Positions 1 through 10,954 of a DNA stretch of 64,000 bases are shown here, piece by piece. The stretch lies in the NCBI RefSeq assembly GCF_001659605.2, contig NC_035172.2, positions 33,655,342 through 33,719,341 of the forward strand, written 5' to 3'. How positions within the stretch are numbered: position 1 is the first letter of the stretch; the number at the start of each line of letters is the position of its first letter. Both the position numbers and the translations under genes were made by a program. Source of the DNA: Manihot esculenta (Eukaryota > Streptophyta > Magnoliopsida > Malpighiales > Euphorbiaceae). The notes below the pieces were generated by a model that made no database searches, was not told the origin of the DNA, and saw only the letters and a list, made by a program, of their open reading frames with translations.

Positions 1-800
1 TAATATTTTCATTAAAAAATTAAATTATTATATATTATCGTCTATTATCCTATGATATTTTTTTTTAATTTAAAATTTTTATTTAATAATTTAATATTAT
101 CAAAGTTAAATTTATTTCAATAATATTATCTTAATTTTAATATTTTTATTTATTAATGTACATAACTAAACTTTAAATATTTATTTATAATAAATATTAA
201 TTTTTTACTTTAATATTTAAATATAATTATTGATAATTAAAAAAACAACATATTATCTAATAATTTTATATCATCAAATTATTTATATTTTTTCATAATA
301 ATTTAAACTTTAATTTAAAATTAAAATTTTTATTAAAAAAATATTTTTATTAGAATTAATAATATATAAATAATTTAAATTGAGAAATAGTGTAGATCAG
401 GCAATGAGAAGTTAAATTACTAAAATACTTATTTAATTACTAATAACACCTGCTAATAAATATCATTAACTATAGAATAATTATAGGGTTAAATCAATTA
501 AAAATTAAAAATTTATGAGCCCCTAAATAGTTCACTTATGATCAATAGAATATTATTTTTAAAATTTTATTATTTAAAAATATATATCATTAAATTATTA
601 CAGTTGAATTTTAATTTTAGTAAATATGTATTTAAATAATTTTAATTTTAATTTTAAATTCATGTATTTATCTCATCCATTTATTAAAATAAAAATTAAT
701 ATAATTTCATGTGAAATATTTTTATAAAGAAACATAAGATTATTATTATTATATTTTCATTAAAACCTTTTTTTTATACGTTAGATGTGTAGTCTTTATT

Positions 801-951
801 AAAAGAAAATAATATACTATTTTTATATACTTATTTAATTTGATGTGAACTATTTTTATAAAGAAACTTATTATTATTATTATTAAAAGAAAATAATATA
901 CTATTTTTATATACTTATTTAATTTGATGTGAACTATTTTTATAAAGAAAC

Positions 952-968
<17 letters not shown>
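801..968. repeat. 84-bp tandem duplication
   Basis: The block 801-884 is repeated almost exactly at 885-968. Both copies start AAAAGAAAATAATATAC and contain TTTGATGTGAACTATTTTT. The second copy runs into the TTA microsatellite. A more diverged relative lies upstream near 700-765. Confidence 0.85.

Positions 969-993
<25 letters not shown>
952..993. repeat. (TTA)14 microsatellite
   Basis: Fourteen uninterrupted TTA units. Read on the minus strand it gives a run of Asn codons, an artefact of the repeat. Confidence 0.95.
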
Positions 994-994
<1 letters not shown>

Positions 995-1058
995 AACTCA
1001 TTTTTATAAGTATATTAAAAATTTTAGAAAGTTGATACGTAATAGATGAGAGAAAGTA

Positions 1059-1401
1059 TGTAGGTGAAGCATGCAACGCGGGAAATGGGTTATTGACAGA
1101 GGTAACATTGGACATGGGTTATAAAGTGTATGGCAATATGGGCCGGAGCTTGCCAAGGAAAATGTTTTTCTTATTTTGTTATTTTGTTAAGTCTACTGTT
1201 ATTTTGTTTTAAAAGTTATAGTTCCTATTTTTTAGAAGTTATGGGCTAAAAAATAAGACCAAATATTAATTTTTTATTTTATTTAAACTTTCACTAATAG
1301 GCTAAAAGGCAAGCTCATTTTTAAATGAAATTGTGATTGTTTTCACCCAAATTAGAACATCAGTTCAAATAGAATTCTTATAATTTTAATGGGACCTATC
1401 A
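1059..1401 (+). repeat. 5' LTR of the chromovirus
   Basis: It starts TGTAGGTGAAGCATGCAACG and ends GGGACCTATCA. It aligns throughout with 14926-15244: both share GCATGCAA, GGGAAATGGGTT, GACATTGGAC, TTTAAACTTTCACTAATAG and TTAAATGAAATTGTGG. The many differences between the two LTRs point to an old insertion. Confidence 0.8.
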
Positions 1402-1402
1402 T

Positions 1403-1414
1403 TGGTATCAAAGC
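1403..1414 (+). other. Primer binding site (initiator Met tRNA type)
   Basis: TGGTATCAAAGC lies one base after the LTR and matches the TGGTATCA-type site used by plant LTR elements primed by initiator methionine tRNA. Its position also fixes the LTR end. Confidence 0.75.
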
Positions 1415-1415
1415 T

Positions 1416-2791
1416 ATGACCACCAATCGTGAACGAATTGAAAACTCGGAAGTTGGCTTCGATGGGTTACAAATCAATGTTAGTCGGATGGAGGAAGGCA
1501 TGAATGAAAAATTGTTCCAACTAGAGACTGCTCTTAACAAAATCTATGAGTTACTTACCTCAATCTGATACCAATCTCAAGCAATCCAAATGAACCCTCT
1601 GCTAGTTCCACAATTCCTTACCTGAATCTCATCAAAGAAGAAAATCGAAGTTTCAGTGAAAGAGGCAGACAATTATTCACTTTAAACTAGCTAAATTGGA
1701 GTTTTCAAAATTCTCTGGGGATGATCTCATAGAGTGGTTTACTAAGGTCGAACAGTTCTTTGTGTACTAAGGAACGATGGATCCACAAAAAGTACCTCTC
1801 GCATCTTTTCACCTAAAGAGTGAGGCTAACCACTGGTGCCAGTGGATACGCCATGCCTATAGGGAGGAAGGTCAAGAGATTACATGGACGACATTTCAAG
1901 AGGAACTTTGGGCACATTTTGGATCAACCAATTGTGATGATTTTGATGAAGCTCTCTCCAAGATTCACTACGTAGGCTCACTTCGGGACTACTATCAGGA
2001 ATTTGAAAGACTTGACAATAGAGTCTGTAGTTGGACATAAAAAGCACTAGTAGGGACATTTGTGGGAGGCCTGAAATCAAATATAGCAGAAGAGATTCAC
2101 ATATTCAAATCCAAAACTTTAAAGGAGGCCATCAACTTGGCCCGAATGAAAGATGACCAATTACAACGGTAAAGAAAGGAGCTGTAAACATCGACTTGAT
2201 TGGCATCCGACACGGCTATTTCAATGAAAATGTAGGCAACTCAAATGAAATGACTTTCATGGGACAAAATGCAGAAGAGAAGGTCCATAGGGCTATGCTT
2301 TAATTGTGATGAACGATTCACTCTCGGCCACCATTGTAAAACTCCATAATTATTAGTATTAGAGAGTCATTTTGCACAAGATGCTAAAGAAATTGATGAC
2401 AGTGCCAAAGAAGGATCACCCGAAGTCTCCTTACATGCACTGTCTGGTTGGATTGCTCATAAAACGATGAGAGTACTAGTTAAGATCGATTCTCATGAAG
2501 TGGCAGTTCTTATTGATAGTGGGCCAATCTGTAACTTCATAAACGAGAAGATAGCCACCATATTACAGCTACCAGTGACAACTACATCTCTATTTGAAGT
2601 AAAAATAGCCAACAGAAAAGCCTTATGATGTCAAAAGAGAGATTTGACAACGTATCCCTCCTTCTCCAAGGTATGCTATTTGTCATCACCCTATATACTC
2701 TTCCTTTAACTGGGTTGGATGTGGTTTAGGGAGTACAGTGGTTGGAGCAGCTGGGGAATGTGTTGTGCAACTGGAAACAAATGACCATGGA
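1416..2791 (+). pseudogene. Chromovirus gag-protease, broken
   Basis: The gag frame opens at ATG 1416 (MTTNRERIE...) and stops at TGA 1566-1568. Gag homology resumes about 1690-2170 in other frames: one open block at 1777-2040 has the retrotransposon gag core (LKSEANHWCQW, then DYYQEFERLDNRV). A chromovirus-type zinc knuckle (CFNCDERFTLGHHCK) is encoded at 2296-2340. The aspartic protease site is near 2505-2543 and reads LIDSGPICNF, with DSG kept where family members usually have DSGATHNF. The sequence breaks at the ATGGA target site (2787-2791), where another retroelement is inserted. Coding resumes at 11787 (MTM|DFQWDD). Frameshifts and stops exclude a functional product. Confidence 0.85.
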
Positions 2792-3563
2792 TGTAATACC
2801 CGGCTAGAGTCTGGCGTCGGAATTCTACATTCTGGTGGAATTCAGGATGTCGGAAGTCTCTAGAAGGGTAAGAGTTATGTTTTTCTAAAATAATGTAGTA
2901 TGTTTTAATGTTTTTCAACTAAAGGGGAACTAAGTGTTTGAGAGAAATGAGCCAAGGAAGAAAAGCCAGGTTCGGCCGCTGAACATGCATGGCTTTTGGT
3001 TTCACGTTAGGCCACCGAAGGTGGTCTGGCCAGCCACCTATAAAGGCCCTCAAGCGGTGGAAGGATAAGTATTCACTTTTCTTTCACTTTTCAGAGGTGA
3101 GACTATCTCTTTCTTGGAGTTTCTTCATGTTTTCATCAAATCTTACAAAGTTTTGATTGGTTTTAATGTTATTTTGAAGGTTTTGAGCTAAAAACCCAAG
3201 AGTTGGAAGTTTGAAGAGTTTGAAGGAGAGTTGCTCCATATCTCCACGTTGGGATCGTTCATCTTCTTGTTTTCAAGAGGTAAGTGAAGATCCTGAGCTT
3301 CTTTGTGTGTTTTATGGAAGTTTTATGGAGGTTTTGGGTAGAGTTGCATGAATAGGGTAAAACGTGAGTTTTTGGTGTTTTGTTGATAAAAGCATGTTTG
3401 TGTGTGTTGTGTTATGTTTGAGTTGGGGTTTTAGGTAGTTTTTGACCCCTTTGTGCAAATACTAGAGTATATGTATGTTGAGGAATTGAGATGTTTGAGT
3501 TTGGACGAGTTTGGTATGTTTTGGCGTGAGGCAGAGCAAGGTTCTGCCTTGCTGATGAACCCA

Positions 3564-3850
3564 GCTTCGGCCGCCGAAGAAAGGTTCGGCTGCCGTATGT
3601 GCTGAGGAGGTGACTTCGGTTGCCTAAGCTTGCCCCCGAGAGTTTGGACTTTCGGCTCTGGAGGGGAGTTTCGGCCGCCGAAGGTGCCGCCGAAGGTTAT
3701 GGACTTTCGTCTCTGGAGTGCCTTTCAGCCCCCGAAACTTGCCCCCGAAAGGGTTCGGCTGCCGAAAGTAGAGATTCGGCCGCCGAAGGTGCATGAGTTT
3801 CATCTCTGGAGAAGACTTTCGGCCGCCGAACCTGCTGCCGAAAGTGCCCT
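3564..3850. repeat. CpG-rich cassette of TTCGGC/GCCGAA palindromes
   Basis: The block is dense in short palindromes such as TTCGGCCGCCGAA and TTCGGCTGCCGAA, linked by GCCCCCGAAA and ACTTTCGTCTCTGGAG phrases. It is far richer in CG dinucleotides than the surrounding sequence. Both strands are open in several frames, as expected of reiterated palindromes rather than a protein. The same cassette is at 6389-6660, 8708-8900 and, inverted, 9169-9412. Confidence 0.85.
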
Positions 3851-4220
3851 GTCCAGCCTTCCTTTGCATGTTTTGCATGGTTGTTTTAAGGTGTCTAAGG
3901 GGATTCTTGGGGAGTTTTATAGAAATGTGTTTGGTCCCTCATTTGAGTCCATCTGTGTAGGCACAGACCAGAGGAACCAAAAAGAGCAGCAGTGAGTACT
4001 GCTTCAGAGTTTGCAGAGTCAGTCCAGAGATAGCCAGAGGTGAGTGGAACTAAAGTTAATACTCGTTTTAATTGAGACATTGCATGCTTTTAGCATATTT
4101 CATGCACCATGATTATGCAATAGGTTGATTGCATTAGAATCCACAAAGATGTTGCATTGCATAGTTATTTGTTGATGTGGGTAAATGCTGAATGATCCAA
4201 TAGTTCCAGACAGGAAGACC

Positions 4221-4325
4221 AGGTGCCCAGTCTACGCCCTGGCAAGTATAGTAAAGTCCAGGTGCCCAGTCTACGCCCTGGCAGGTATAGTAAAGTCCAG
4301 TTGCCCAGTCTATGCCCTGGCAAAT
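4221..4325. repeat. 39-bp minisatellite in the LTR
   Basis: There are nearly three copies of a 39-bp unit starting at 4221, 4260 and 4299. Each contains TGCCCAGTCTACGCCCTGGC and then AGTATAGTAAAGTCC. The 3' LTR carries the same array at about 7031-7135 with small indels. Confidence 0.9.
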
Positions 4326-5017
4326 GGTAAGTACAGGTGTTATATACACATATACATATACAGTACAGGAAGACCAGGACCCCATTATGCGGCCTGGCAC
4401 GGAACAGATACTGGGACTATGTGGTGATAGGTTTACCCTTGATGTGAATTGTCTGTGATATGATGCATTCCATAAGATCATGTTTTAATGACCTGTTTTA
4501 TTGTTCTACTCACTGGGCTATAGAGCTCATCCCACTCCCTTAACCCCAGTTTTGCAGGATCAGTATCCAGAGAAAGTCCAGCAGGGTATAGGAAGAGAAA
4601 AGAGTATTGTATTAATATCGTGTGGACATGTAATAGCAAAGGGATGTAATAGGAGTTTATAAGTTCTCGTGCTTGACTTATTTAATTTGTTTTTGTAAAT
4701 CCTTTTGTGTACATGGTCTGTTTTTATGTATATGTCCAGTTGATGAGTATGGATGACCAGGTTTAACATATACTGTGTGGACTCAGCTAGAGCTTTGATG
4801 AGTGCTCTGGCAAGGAGGTCTGTGTACATAGATAGTGCATGCACAGGTTGAGCCTTGGTTCAGAAAAAAAAGTTTTTATTTTCACAGAAAATGTATGATC
4901 ATGTATGGGATTTACAGGTACACAGAGAATATAGCAGACTTGCTACGGGTTTCGGCGACCTTAAGTCGACCTGAATCCTAGCGCCGGTGGCGGTCCGATT
5001 TTCGGGTCGTTACAGAT

Positions 5018-5031
5018 TGGTATCAAAGCCC
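5018..5031 (+). other. Primer binding site of the second element
   Basis: TGGTATCAAAGCCC lies three bases after the LTR end and is of the initiator Met tRNA type. It marks the start of the internal region. Confidence 0.8.
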
Positions 5032-5240
5032 AAGGTTCAAATGATCGGACCTATAGAGAGAGTGTCGGGCTCATAGCGGTTAGAGGTGGTCAAGCACAAT
5101 AGGAATCATGTCCACTAGGATAGGATGTTGCGTCCTGTCTATTTGATGCTGTGAAATGCCATGATTTATGCATGTGCCTTATTGATATGTGATGTTTATA
5201 TGCTGATGTGCTATGATATGTGTTGTTTTCCAGAGTTAAG

Positions 5241-5840
5241 ATGAGAGGAACTCGTCGATCTGCACGATTGACTGGAGTCCCACCAGATAGTGAGAGAATA
5301 GATGCGCGTCCTCCTGCATTGCCAAGGGCAAGGTCTCAGAGATCTAGCAGGGAAGGTATGTCAATGGACCCTAGAAGGTCTTTAGACGAGAGCAGAAGAG
5401 GAACAGCTAGAGGAGGGAGATTAGAGGAAGTGAGGGAGGCTATGGAGGTTGATCAGTCAGTAGATGAAAGCATGGGTGTAGGCAGATCTGAAGAAGGTAT
5501 GGGAGAGTCTCAGGGAGGCGCTCAGGCCTCGGGGTTTGGTTATCCAGCCTTTCCTCATGACCCAGGGTATCCGATGGGAGGTATGTCGGAGTACTCTAGT
5601 TTTGCCCCATATCCTACTTATATGCCATATATGCCTTATCCTCAGTTTTGCCCACCATATCCCATGTATCCACCTTCACCTATTCATCCAAGTGCAGCAC
5701 ACCTAGAGCCAAATGAACCAGTGCCTCCACCACCACCATCTGAACCAGTAGCCCCTGTTGTTGAAATACAACAAAAGCCAGGTTCGGCGCCAAAGGTGAT
5801 GTTCGCCGCCGAACATGCATGGCTTTTGGTTTCACGTTAG
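5241..5840 (+). pseudogene. Gag N-terminal fragment fused into the 3' LTR
   Basis: An open frame begins at ATG 5241 (MRGTRRSARLTGVPPDSERI). It encodes a basic, Ser/Arg-rich N-terminus, an acidic stretch, then a Tyr/Pro/Met-rich region and a Pro run. The position after the primer site, and low-complexity composition, suit the start of a Ty3/gypsy gag; no gag core or zinc knuckle is present. At about 5773 the frame enters the 3' LTR, so the last ~23 codons are LTR sequence read by accident. The rest of gag and all pol are deleted. The function is inferred from position rather than from a recognised domain. Confidence 0.6.
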
Positions 5841-7801
5841 GCCGCCGAGGTGGTCTGGCCAGCCACCTATAAAGGCCTCAAGCGGTGGAGGATAAGTATT
5901 CACTTTTCTTTCACTTTTCAGAGGTGAGACATCTTTTTCTTGGAGTTTCTTCATGTTTTCATCAAATCTTGCAAAGTTTTTGATTGGGTTTTAATGTTAT
6001 TTGAAGGTTTTGAGCTAAAAACCCAAGAGTTGGAAGTTTGAGAGTTTGAAGGAGAGTTGCTCCATATCTCCACGTTGGGATCGTTCATCTTCTTGTTTTC
6101 AAGAGGTAAGTGAAGATCCTGAGCTTCTTTGTGTGTTTTATGGAAGTTTTATGGAGGTTTTGGAGAGTTGCATGAATAGGGTAAAACGTGAGTTTTTGGT
6201 GTTTTGTTGATAAAAGCATGTTTGTGTGTGTTGTGTTATGTTTGAGTTGGGGTTTTAGGTAGTTTTTGACCCCTTTGTGCATTACTAGAGTATATGTATG
6301 TTGAGAATTGAGATGTTTGAGTTTGGACGAGTTTGGTATGTTTTGGGCGTGAGGCAGAGCAAGGTTCTGCCTTGCTGAATGAACCCAGCTTCGGCTGCCG
6401 AAGAAAGGTTCGGCTGCCGAATGTGCTGAGGAGGTACTTTCGGTTGCCTAAGCTTGCCCCCGAGAGTTTGGACTTTCGGCTCTGGAGGGGAGTTTCGGCC
6501 GCCGAAGGTATGGACTTTCATCTCTGGAGTGCCTTTCAGCCCCCGAAACTTATTCCCGAAAGGGTTCGGTTGCCGAAAGTAGAGATTCGGCCGCCGAAGG
6601 TGCATGAGTTTCGTCTCTGGAGAAGAGTTTCGGCCGCCGAACCTGTTGCCGAAAGTGCGCCCTGTCCAGCCTTCCTTTGCATGTTTGCATGGTTGTTTTA
6701 AGGTGTCTAAGGGGATTCTTGGGGAGTTTTATAGAGAGTGTTTGGTCCCTCATTTGAGTCCATCTGTGTAGGCACAAACCAGAGGACCAAAGAGAGCAGC
6801 AGTGAGTAACTGCTTCAGAGTTTGCAGAGTCAGTCCAGAGATAGCCAGAGGTGAGTGGAACTAAATTTAATACTCGTTTTAATTGAGACATTGCATGCTT
6901 TTAGCATATTTCATGCACCATGATTATGCAATAGGTTGATTGCATTAGAATCCACAAAGATGTTGCATTGCATAGTTATTTGTTGATGTGGGTAAATGCT
7001 GAATGATCCAATAGTTCCAGACAGGAAGACCAGGTGCCCAGTCTACGCCCTGGCAAGTATAGTAAAGTCCAGGTGCCCAGTCTACGCCCTGGCAGTATAG
7101 TAAAGTCCAGGTGCCCAGTCTACGCCCTGGAAAATGGTAAGTACAGGTGTTATATACACATATACATATACAGTACAGGAAGACCAGGACCCCATTCTAC
7201 TGCCTGGCACGGAACAGATACTGGGACTATGTGGTGACAGGTTTACCCTTGATGTGAATTGTCTGTGATATGATGCATTCCATAAGATCATGTTTTAATG
7301 ACCTGTTTTATTGTTCTACTCACTGGGCTATAGAGCTCATCCCACTCCCTTAACCCCAGTTTTGCAGGATCAGTGTCCAGGGAAAGTCCAGCAGGGTACA
7401 GGAAGAGAAAAGAGTATTGTATCAATATCGTGTGGAGATGTAATAGCAAAGGGATGTAATAGGAGTTTATAAGTTCTCGTGCTTGACTTATTTAATTTGT
7501 TTTTGTAAATCCTTTTATGTACATGGTCTGTTTTTATGTATATGTCCAATTGATGAGTATGGATGACCAGGTTTAACATATACTGTGTGGACTCAGCTAG
7601 AGTTTTGATGAGTGCTCTGGCAAGGAGGTGTGTGTACATAGATAGTGCATGCACAGGTTGAGCCTTAGTTCAGAAAAAAAAGTTTTTATTTTCACAGAAA
7701 ATGTATGATCATGTATGGGATTTACAGGTACAGAGAGAATATAGCAGGCTTGCTACGGGTTTCGGCGACCTTAAGTCGACCTGAATCTTAGCGCCGGTGG
7801 C
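5773..7801 (+). repeat. 3' LTR of the second element, lacking its first 169 bp
   Basis: Similarity to the 5' LTR starts at AAAAGCCAGG (5773; counterpart 2961). It continues through the palindromic cassette (6389-6660) and the 39-bp minisatellite (7031-7135) to GCGCCGGTGGC at 7801, where a solo LTR is inserted. The missing end is at 11754-11781. The junction with gag lies at this 10-base phrase, consistent with deletion by short-homology recombination. Relative to the 5' copy the cassette lacks a short GCCGCCGAAGG stretch near 6508. Confidence 0.9.
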
Positions 7802-7978
7802 TGTAATACCCGGCTAGACTCCGATATCGGAATTCTTACCGTCCGGTGGAATTTCGGATGTCGGAGACCTCTAGAAGGGTAAAACTATGTTTTCATGAAA
7901 TGTTTTAATGTTTTTGATGATTTTAAGTAAAAGAGGAAATGAGTTTTTGAATAAAAACACCCTTGGAGGAAACTCAGG

Positions 7979-8124
7979 TTCGGCCGCCGAAACTCAAGTT
8001 CGGCCGCCGAACATGCATGCTTTTCGGGTGAGCCTTAGGCCCCCGAAGGCATAAGTGAGGGAAGCCCAGGTTCGGCCGCCGAACCTCAAGTTCGGCCGCC
8101 GAACCTCAAGTTCGGCCGCCGAAC
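7979..8124. repeat. Array of ~20-bp units around TTCGGCCGCCGAA
   Basis: Units of the form AAGTTCGGCCGCCGAACCTC recur near 7979, 7998, 8070, 8090 and 8110, partly in direct tandem. Each unit holds a perfect or near-perfect CpG palindrome. Apparent reading frames across it are artefacts. Confidence 0.8.
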
Positions 8125-8707
8125 ATGACATGCATGCGGGGCACGTTCGGCTCCCGAATGTGGCCTGGCCAGCCACTATAAAAGAGCCCCTTAGCCGAAA
8201 TGGGCGAGATTTCTCCCCATTTTCGGCCAAGGTGAGCCCTTCCGCCGTTCCTCACCATTCTTGAGTTCTTTCCTTCAAATCTTTCAAGATTTTCACAAGT
8301 TTTTACATTGTTTTGAAGATTTTCGAGTTTAAAGCAAGTTTTGGAGCTTTGAGGTTCAAGAACTCAAAATCTCCCACCTCCGAGTTTAGGACATCTCTCT
8401 CTCGATCTTCAAGAGGTAAGAGCCGATCTTAAGCCCATTTTATGTTTAAAGTAAGTTTTATGCAAGATCTATGGGGTAGAATGCATGTTTAGCTCATAGT
8501 TAGGTTTTTGAGTTAATGTTATGTTTTGAGTAATGTATGTTGGATTTTGTTGTTGTTGTGTGTTGTAGTTGGGATTTAAGTTAGTTTGAGGCCCCTAGGA
8601 GCCAATGTATGTATTTTTGCATGTTTTGGTTGAGCTAAATGCATGATTTGAGGTTTAGGAGGCAAATGTGCATAAAGGAGCCAAGTTTCTGCCCTTTGGC
8701 AGAAACC

Positions 8708-8900
8708 AGGTTCGGCAGCCGAAGGAACTTTCGGCCGCCGAACATGGCTTGGGAGGCAGGCCTTTCGGCTGCCGAAGTTGCCCCCGAAAAGAGACTTTCG
8801 TCTCTGTCTGGGACTTTCGGCCGCCGAAGGTGCTGCCGAACCTGCCTGGGTTTCGGCTCTGGAGGGACTTTCGGCCGTCGAAGGTGCCGCCGAACCTGCC
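8708..8900. repeat. TTCGGC/GCCGAA palindromic cassette in the solo LTR
   Basis: Same motif set as the cassette at 3564-3850: GGTTCGGCAGCCGAAGG, CTTTCGGCCGCCGAA, GCCCCCGAAAAG, ACTTTCGTCTCTG. It is followed by the shared phrase CCCTGTCCAGCCTTCCTTTG, which anchors the alignment of the two LTR subfamilies. Confidence 0.8.
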
Positions 8901-9000
8901 CTGTCCAGCCTTCCTTTGCATGTTTTTACATGATTGTTTTGAGGTGTTTTAGGGGGTTTTTGGGGATGTTCTTAGAGTTATGTTCTAGTTGTTTGGTCCC

Positions 9001-10657
9001 TGATAGAGCATATTTTAGTCCATATTTTCATGATCTTATTGATGTTTATTTGCACCTATTCTATCTAATTTTGTGGTTTTAATAATGTTTTGCAAATATT
9101 AGGTGTGAAGAAACAATTTGAAGAAAATGCTCTTAAAAGTGCCAAAGGATGCCCAAAAACAGCCACTTTCGGAAGCACCTTCGGAAGCACTTTCGGAAGC
9201 CAAAACTCAACCACTTTCGGGGGCACCTTCGGAAGCACTTTCGGAAGCCGAAAGTCACCCACTTTCGGGGGCACTTTCGGCGGCCTAAAGTCCAGTCCAG
9301 AGGCAAAAGTCACCCACCTTCGGGGGCACCTTCGGCCGCCGAACCTTGGCTCCAGAGACGAAAGTCCTGCCCCCGAAACTTAACTTAGGCGGCCGAACTT
9401 GCCCCCAAACATGCTCTTCCCTATTTAATGAGCCAAATCTTGAAGATCACATGTTTCCTACATAGTGCCATGCTCATTCAAAATTCAAATCAAGGCTCCA
9501 CCTTCCTCTTTAGTGCATAAATCTTCTTGGACACACCTTGGATGTCAATTAAAAGACCAAAAAGGGCTTGCAACTCCACACATGCACAAAGAAAACTCAA
9601 GGGCACTATGGGGCAATCACTCAAAGATACATGGACACTAAAAAGGAAAAAGGCAGCCTCTCAAGATCTATTTAAAGGCCTCAAGAAGACCAAGAATAAT
9701 AATCTTCCATCAAGGGATTGATCAAGGCTCTCCAAAGGCTCCTCCACCTTAGTTCTTCATCTTTTTTTCTTCTTTTCTTTTATTTTCTGTTTGGTTCAGC
9801 CATGAGTGGCTGAAACCTTCTTTCTAGTTGAAGTTTGGTTGAAACTAAGGTTGTTTAAAAGGTTGTGAGATCTGAACATAAAGTGTTTGCTTTTGATTTA
9901 TTCAATATTCATGCAATTGTGCTTAATTATAAAGATTGCTTTGTTGTTTTGATCAAATTGGCCACTTGATCCTTGATTGCAAAGTTAATTGATTGTTGAT
10001 TAGGATATTTGTTAGTCCGTAATTGCTGGAAATATTCTGATCTAAGAACACTTGGTGTAAAAAACCAAGGAATTGCATGATCTAACATCATCTCATGCGT
10101 TTGAGTAGTTAGGGTTTGGATCTTTCTTGTTCTTCATGCAATTGGCAATTGTTTTGATGCCTATGGCCCAAGGACGTTCCTTGGCAATTTGTTGATTAGT
10201 AATTGGTTAGAGGACGTTCCCTAATCAATTTGTTCATAAGGAAAGACATGGTGGTGAGAAGCGTCTTCCACCCCCATAACCAACCTATTGAATCAATCAA
10301 GATAACCATGTTTCAATGATCAACCCAAACAACCAAAGTGGATCCATATCTTCAACTAGACCTTTCTCTTATTGATTTCCTCTTTTATTTTAATTACTTG
10401 CTGTTTTAATTGCTTTCATTAGTTGTTAATCAAATCATCTCAAAACCCCCCTTTTTACTTTCCTTGCACTTTACTTTTGTTCTATTTGCAATCACTTGCT
10501 TTCACTTGTGCTTTTAATTGATTTGATTGGTCTTGATTAAGATAAATAAATAGGTAATCAATTCTCTGTCGATACGATCCTTCACCACTGTCTACAGTTG
10601 TATTTGTAGGTAACCAAGAAGGTTATTTTTGACCGGCTTCGACAACCGCTCCTGTCA
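9001..10657. mobile_element. Innermost solo LTR of a different family
   Basis: The insert begins TGATAGAGCATATTTTAG and ends CGCTCCTGTCA, with short inverted termini TGATAG/CTGTCA. It is flanked by the duplication GTCCC (8996-9000 and 10658-10662). The empty site is visible in the 5' LTR of the host family (TTTGGTCCCTCATTTGAG near 3931). At 1657 bp with no direct repeat of its own ends, it looks like one LTR, not a full element. The 3' part (CTGTCGATACGATCC... then GACCGGCTTCGACAAC) resembles Tat/Athila-type LTR ends; family placement is tentative. It holds no gene. Confidence 0.85.
9169..9412. repeat. Inverted copy of the palindromic cassette
   Basis: Repeats of CACTTTCGGAAGC and CACTTTCGGGGGC lead into TTCGGCCGCCGAACC. 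The phrase CTCCAGAGACGAAAGTCC is the reverse complement of GGACTTTCGTCTCTGGAG found at about 3701. GCCCCCGAAA phrases also appear on the opposite strand. The cassette is therefore shared with the surrounding, otherwise dissimilar LTR family but lies in reverse orientation. Confidence 0.8.
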
Positions 10658-10954
10658 GTCCCTCATTTGAGTCCACCTGTGTAGGTTCGGACCCGAGGAA
10701 CCGAGGACCTCAGCAGTGAGTCAGCTACTTCAGTCAGTGTCAGAGCTAGCCAGAGGTGAGTGGAATAACTCTTATGCTTTTAAATAAATAAATCAGTTTT
10801 GAGCATGTTCATGCATCACGGATGCCATGTGATATTTTAGGCTGTTTGCATTAGAAATCACGAATATGTTGCATTGCATAAAATGTTGTTGATGTGGATG
10901 AATGTTGAATGATCCATTAGCCCTCATATGTTATGACATGATGATATTATATGG

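Larger units (their letters stand above)
1..1058. other. AT-rich intergenic sequence
   Basis: Very AT-rich spacer with no supportable gene. It contains an 84-bp tandem duplication and a TTA microsatellite, listed separately. Short open frames here are products of these simple repeats. Confidence 0.8.
2792..5014 (+). repeat. Complete 5' LTR (2223 bp) of the second element
   Basis: Its limits are set by the ATGGA duplication on the left and the primer binding site on the right. It starts TGTAATACCCG and ends CGGGTCGTTACA, so the termini form a near-perfect inverted repeat longer than the usual TG/CA. It holds a CpG-rich palindromic cassette (3564-3850) and a 39-bp minisatellite (4221-4325). 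Compared with the 3' copy (5773-7801) the differences are mostly one- or two-base indels plus scattered substitutions, which suggests a fairly recent insertion. This LTR is the uninterrupted reference that shows the empty sites of the two deeper insertions. Confidence 0.9.

Noticed and set aside
915..1115. Poly-Asn protein on the minus strand
   Set aside because: Translation of the TTA microsatellite.
3624..3995. Overlapping open frames on both strands rich in Pro, Arg and Gly, also at 6285-6701, 8639-9082 and 9065-9388
   Set aside because: They arise from reiterated TTCGGC/GCCGAA palindromes, which leave all frames open. They recur in every LTR copy and show frame changes between copies.
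4221..4325. CRISPR-like direct repeats
   Set aside because: The units are contiguous 39-bp minisatellite copies without unique spacers, inside an LTR of a plant genome.
9527..9721. Small basic protein within the innermost solo LTR
   Set aside because: There are no recognisable features and it lies in LTR sequence.
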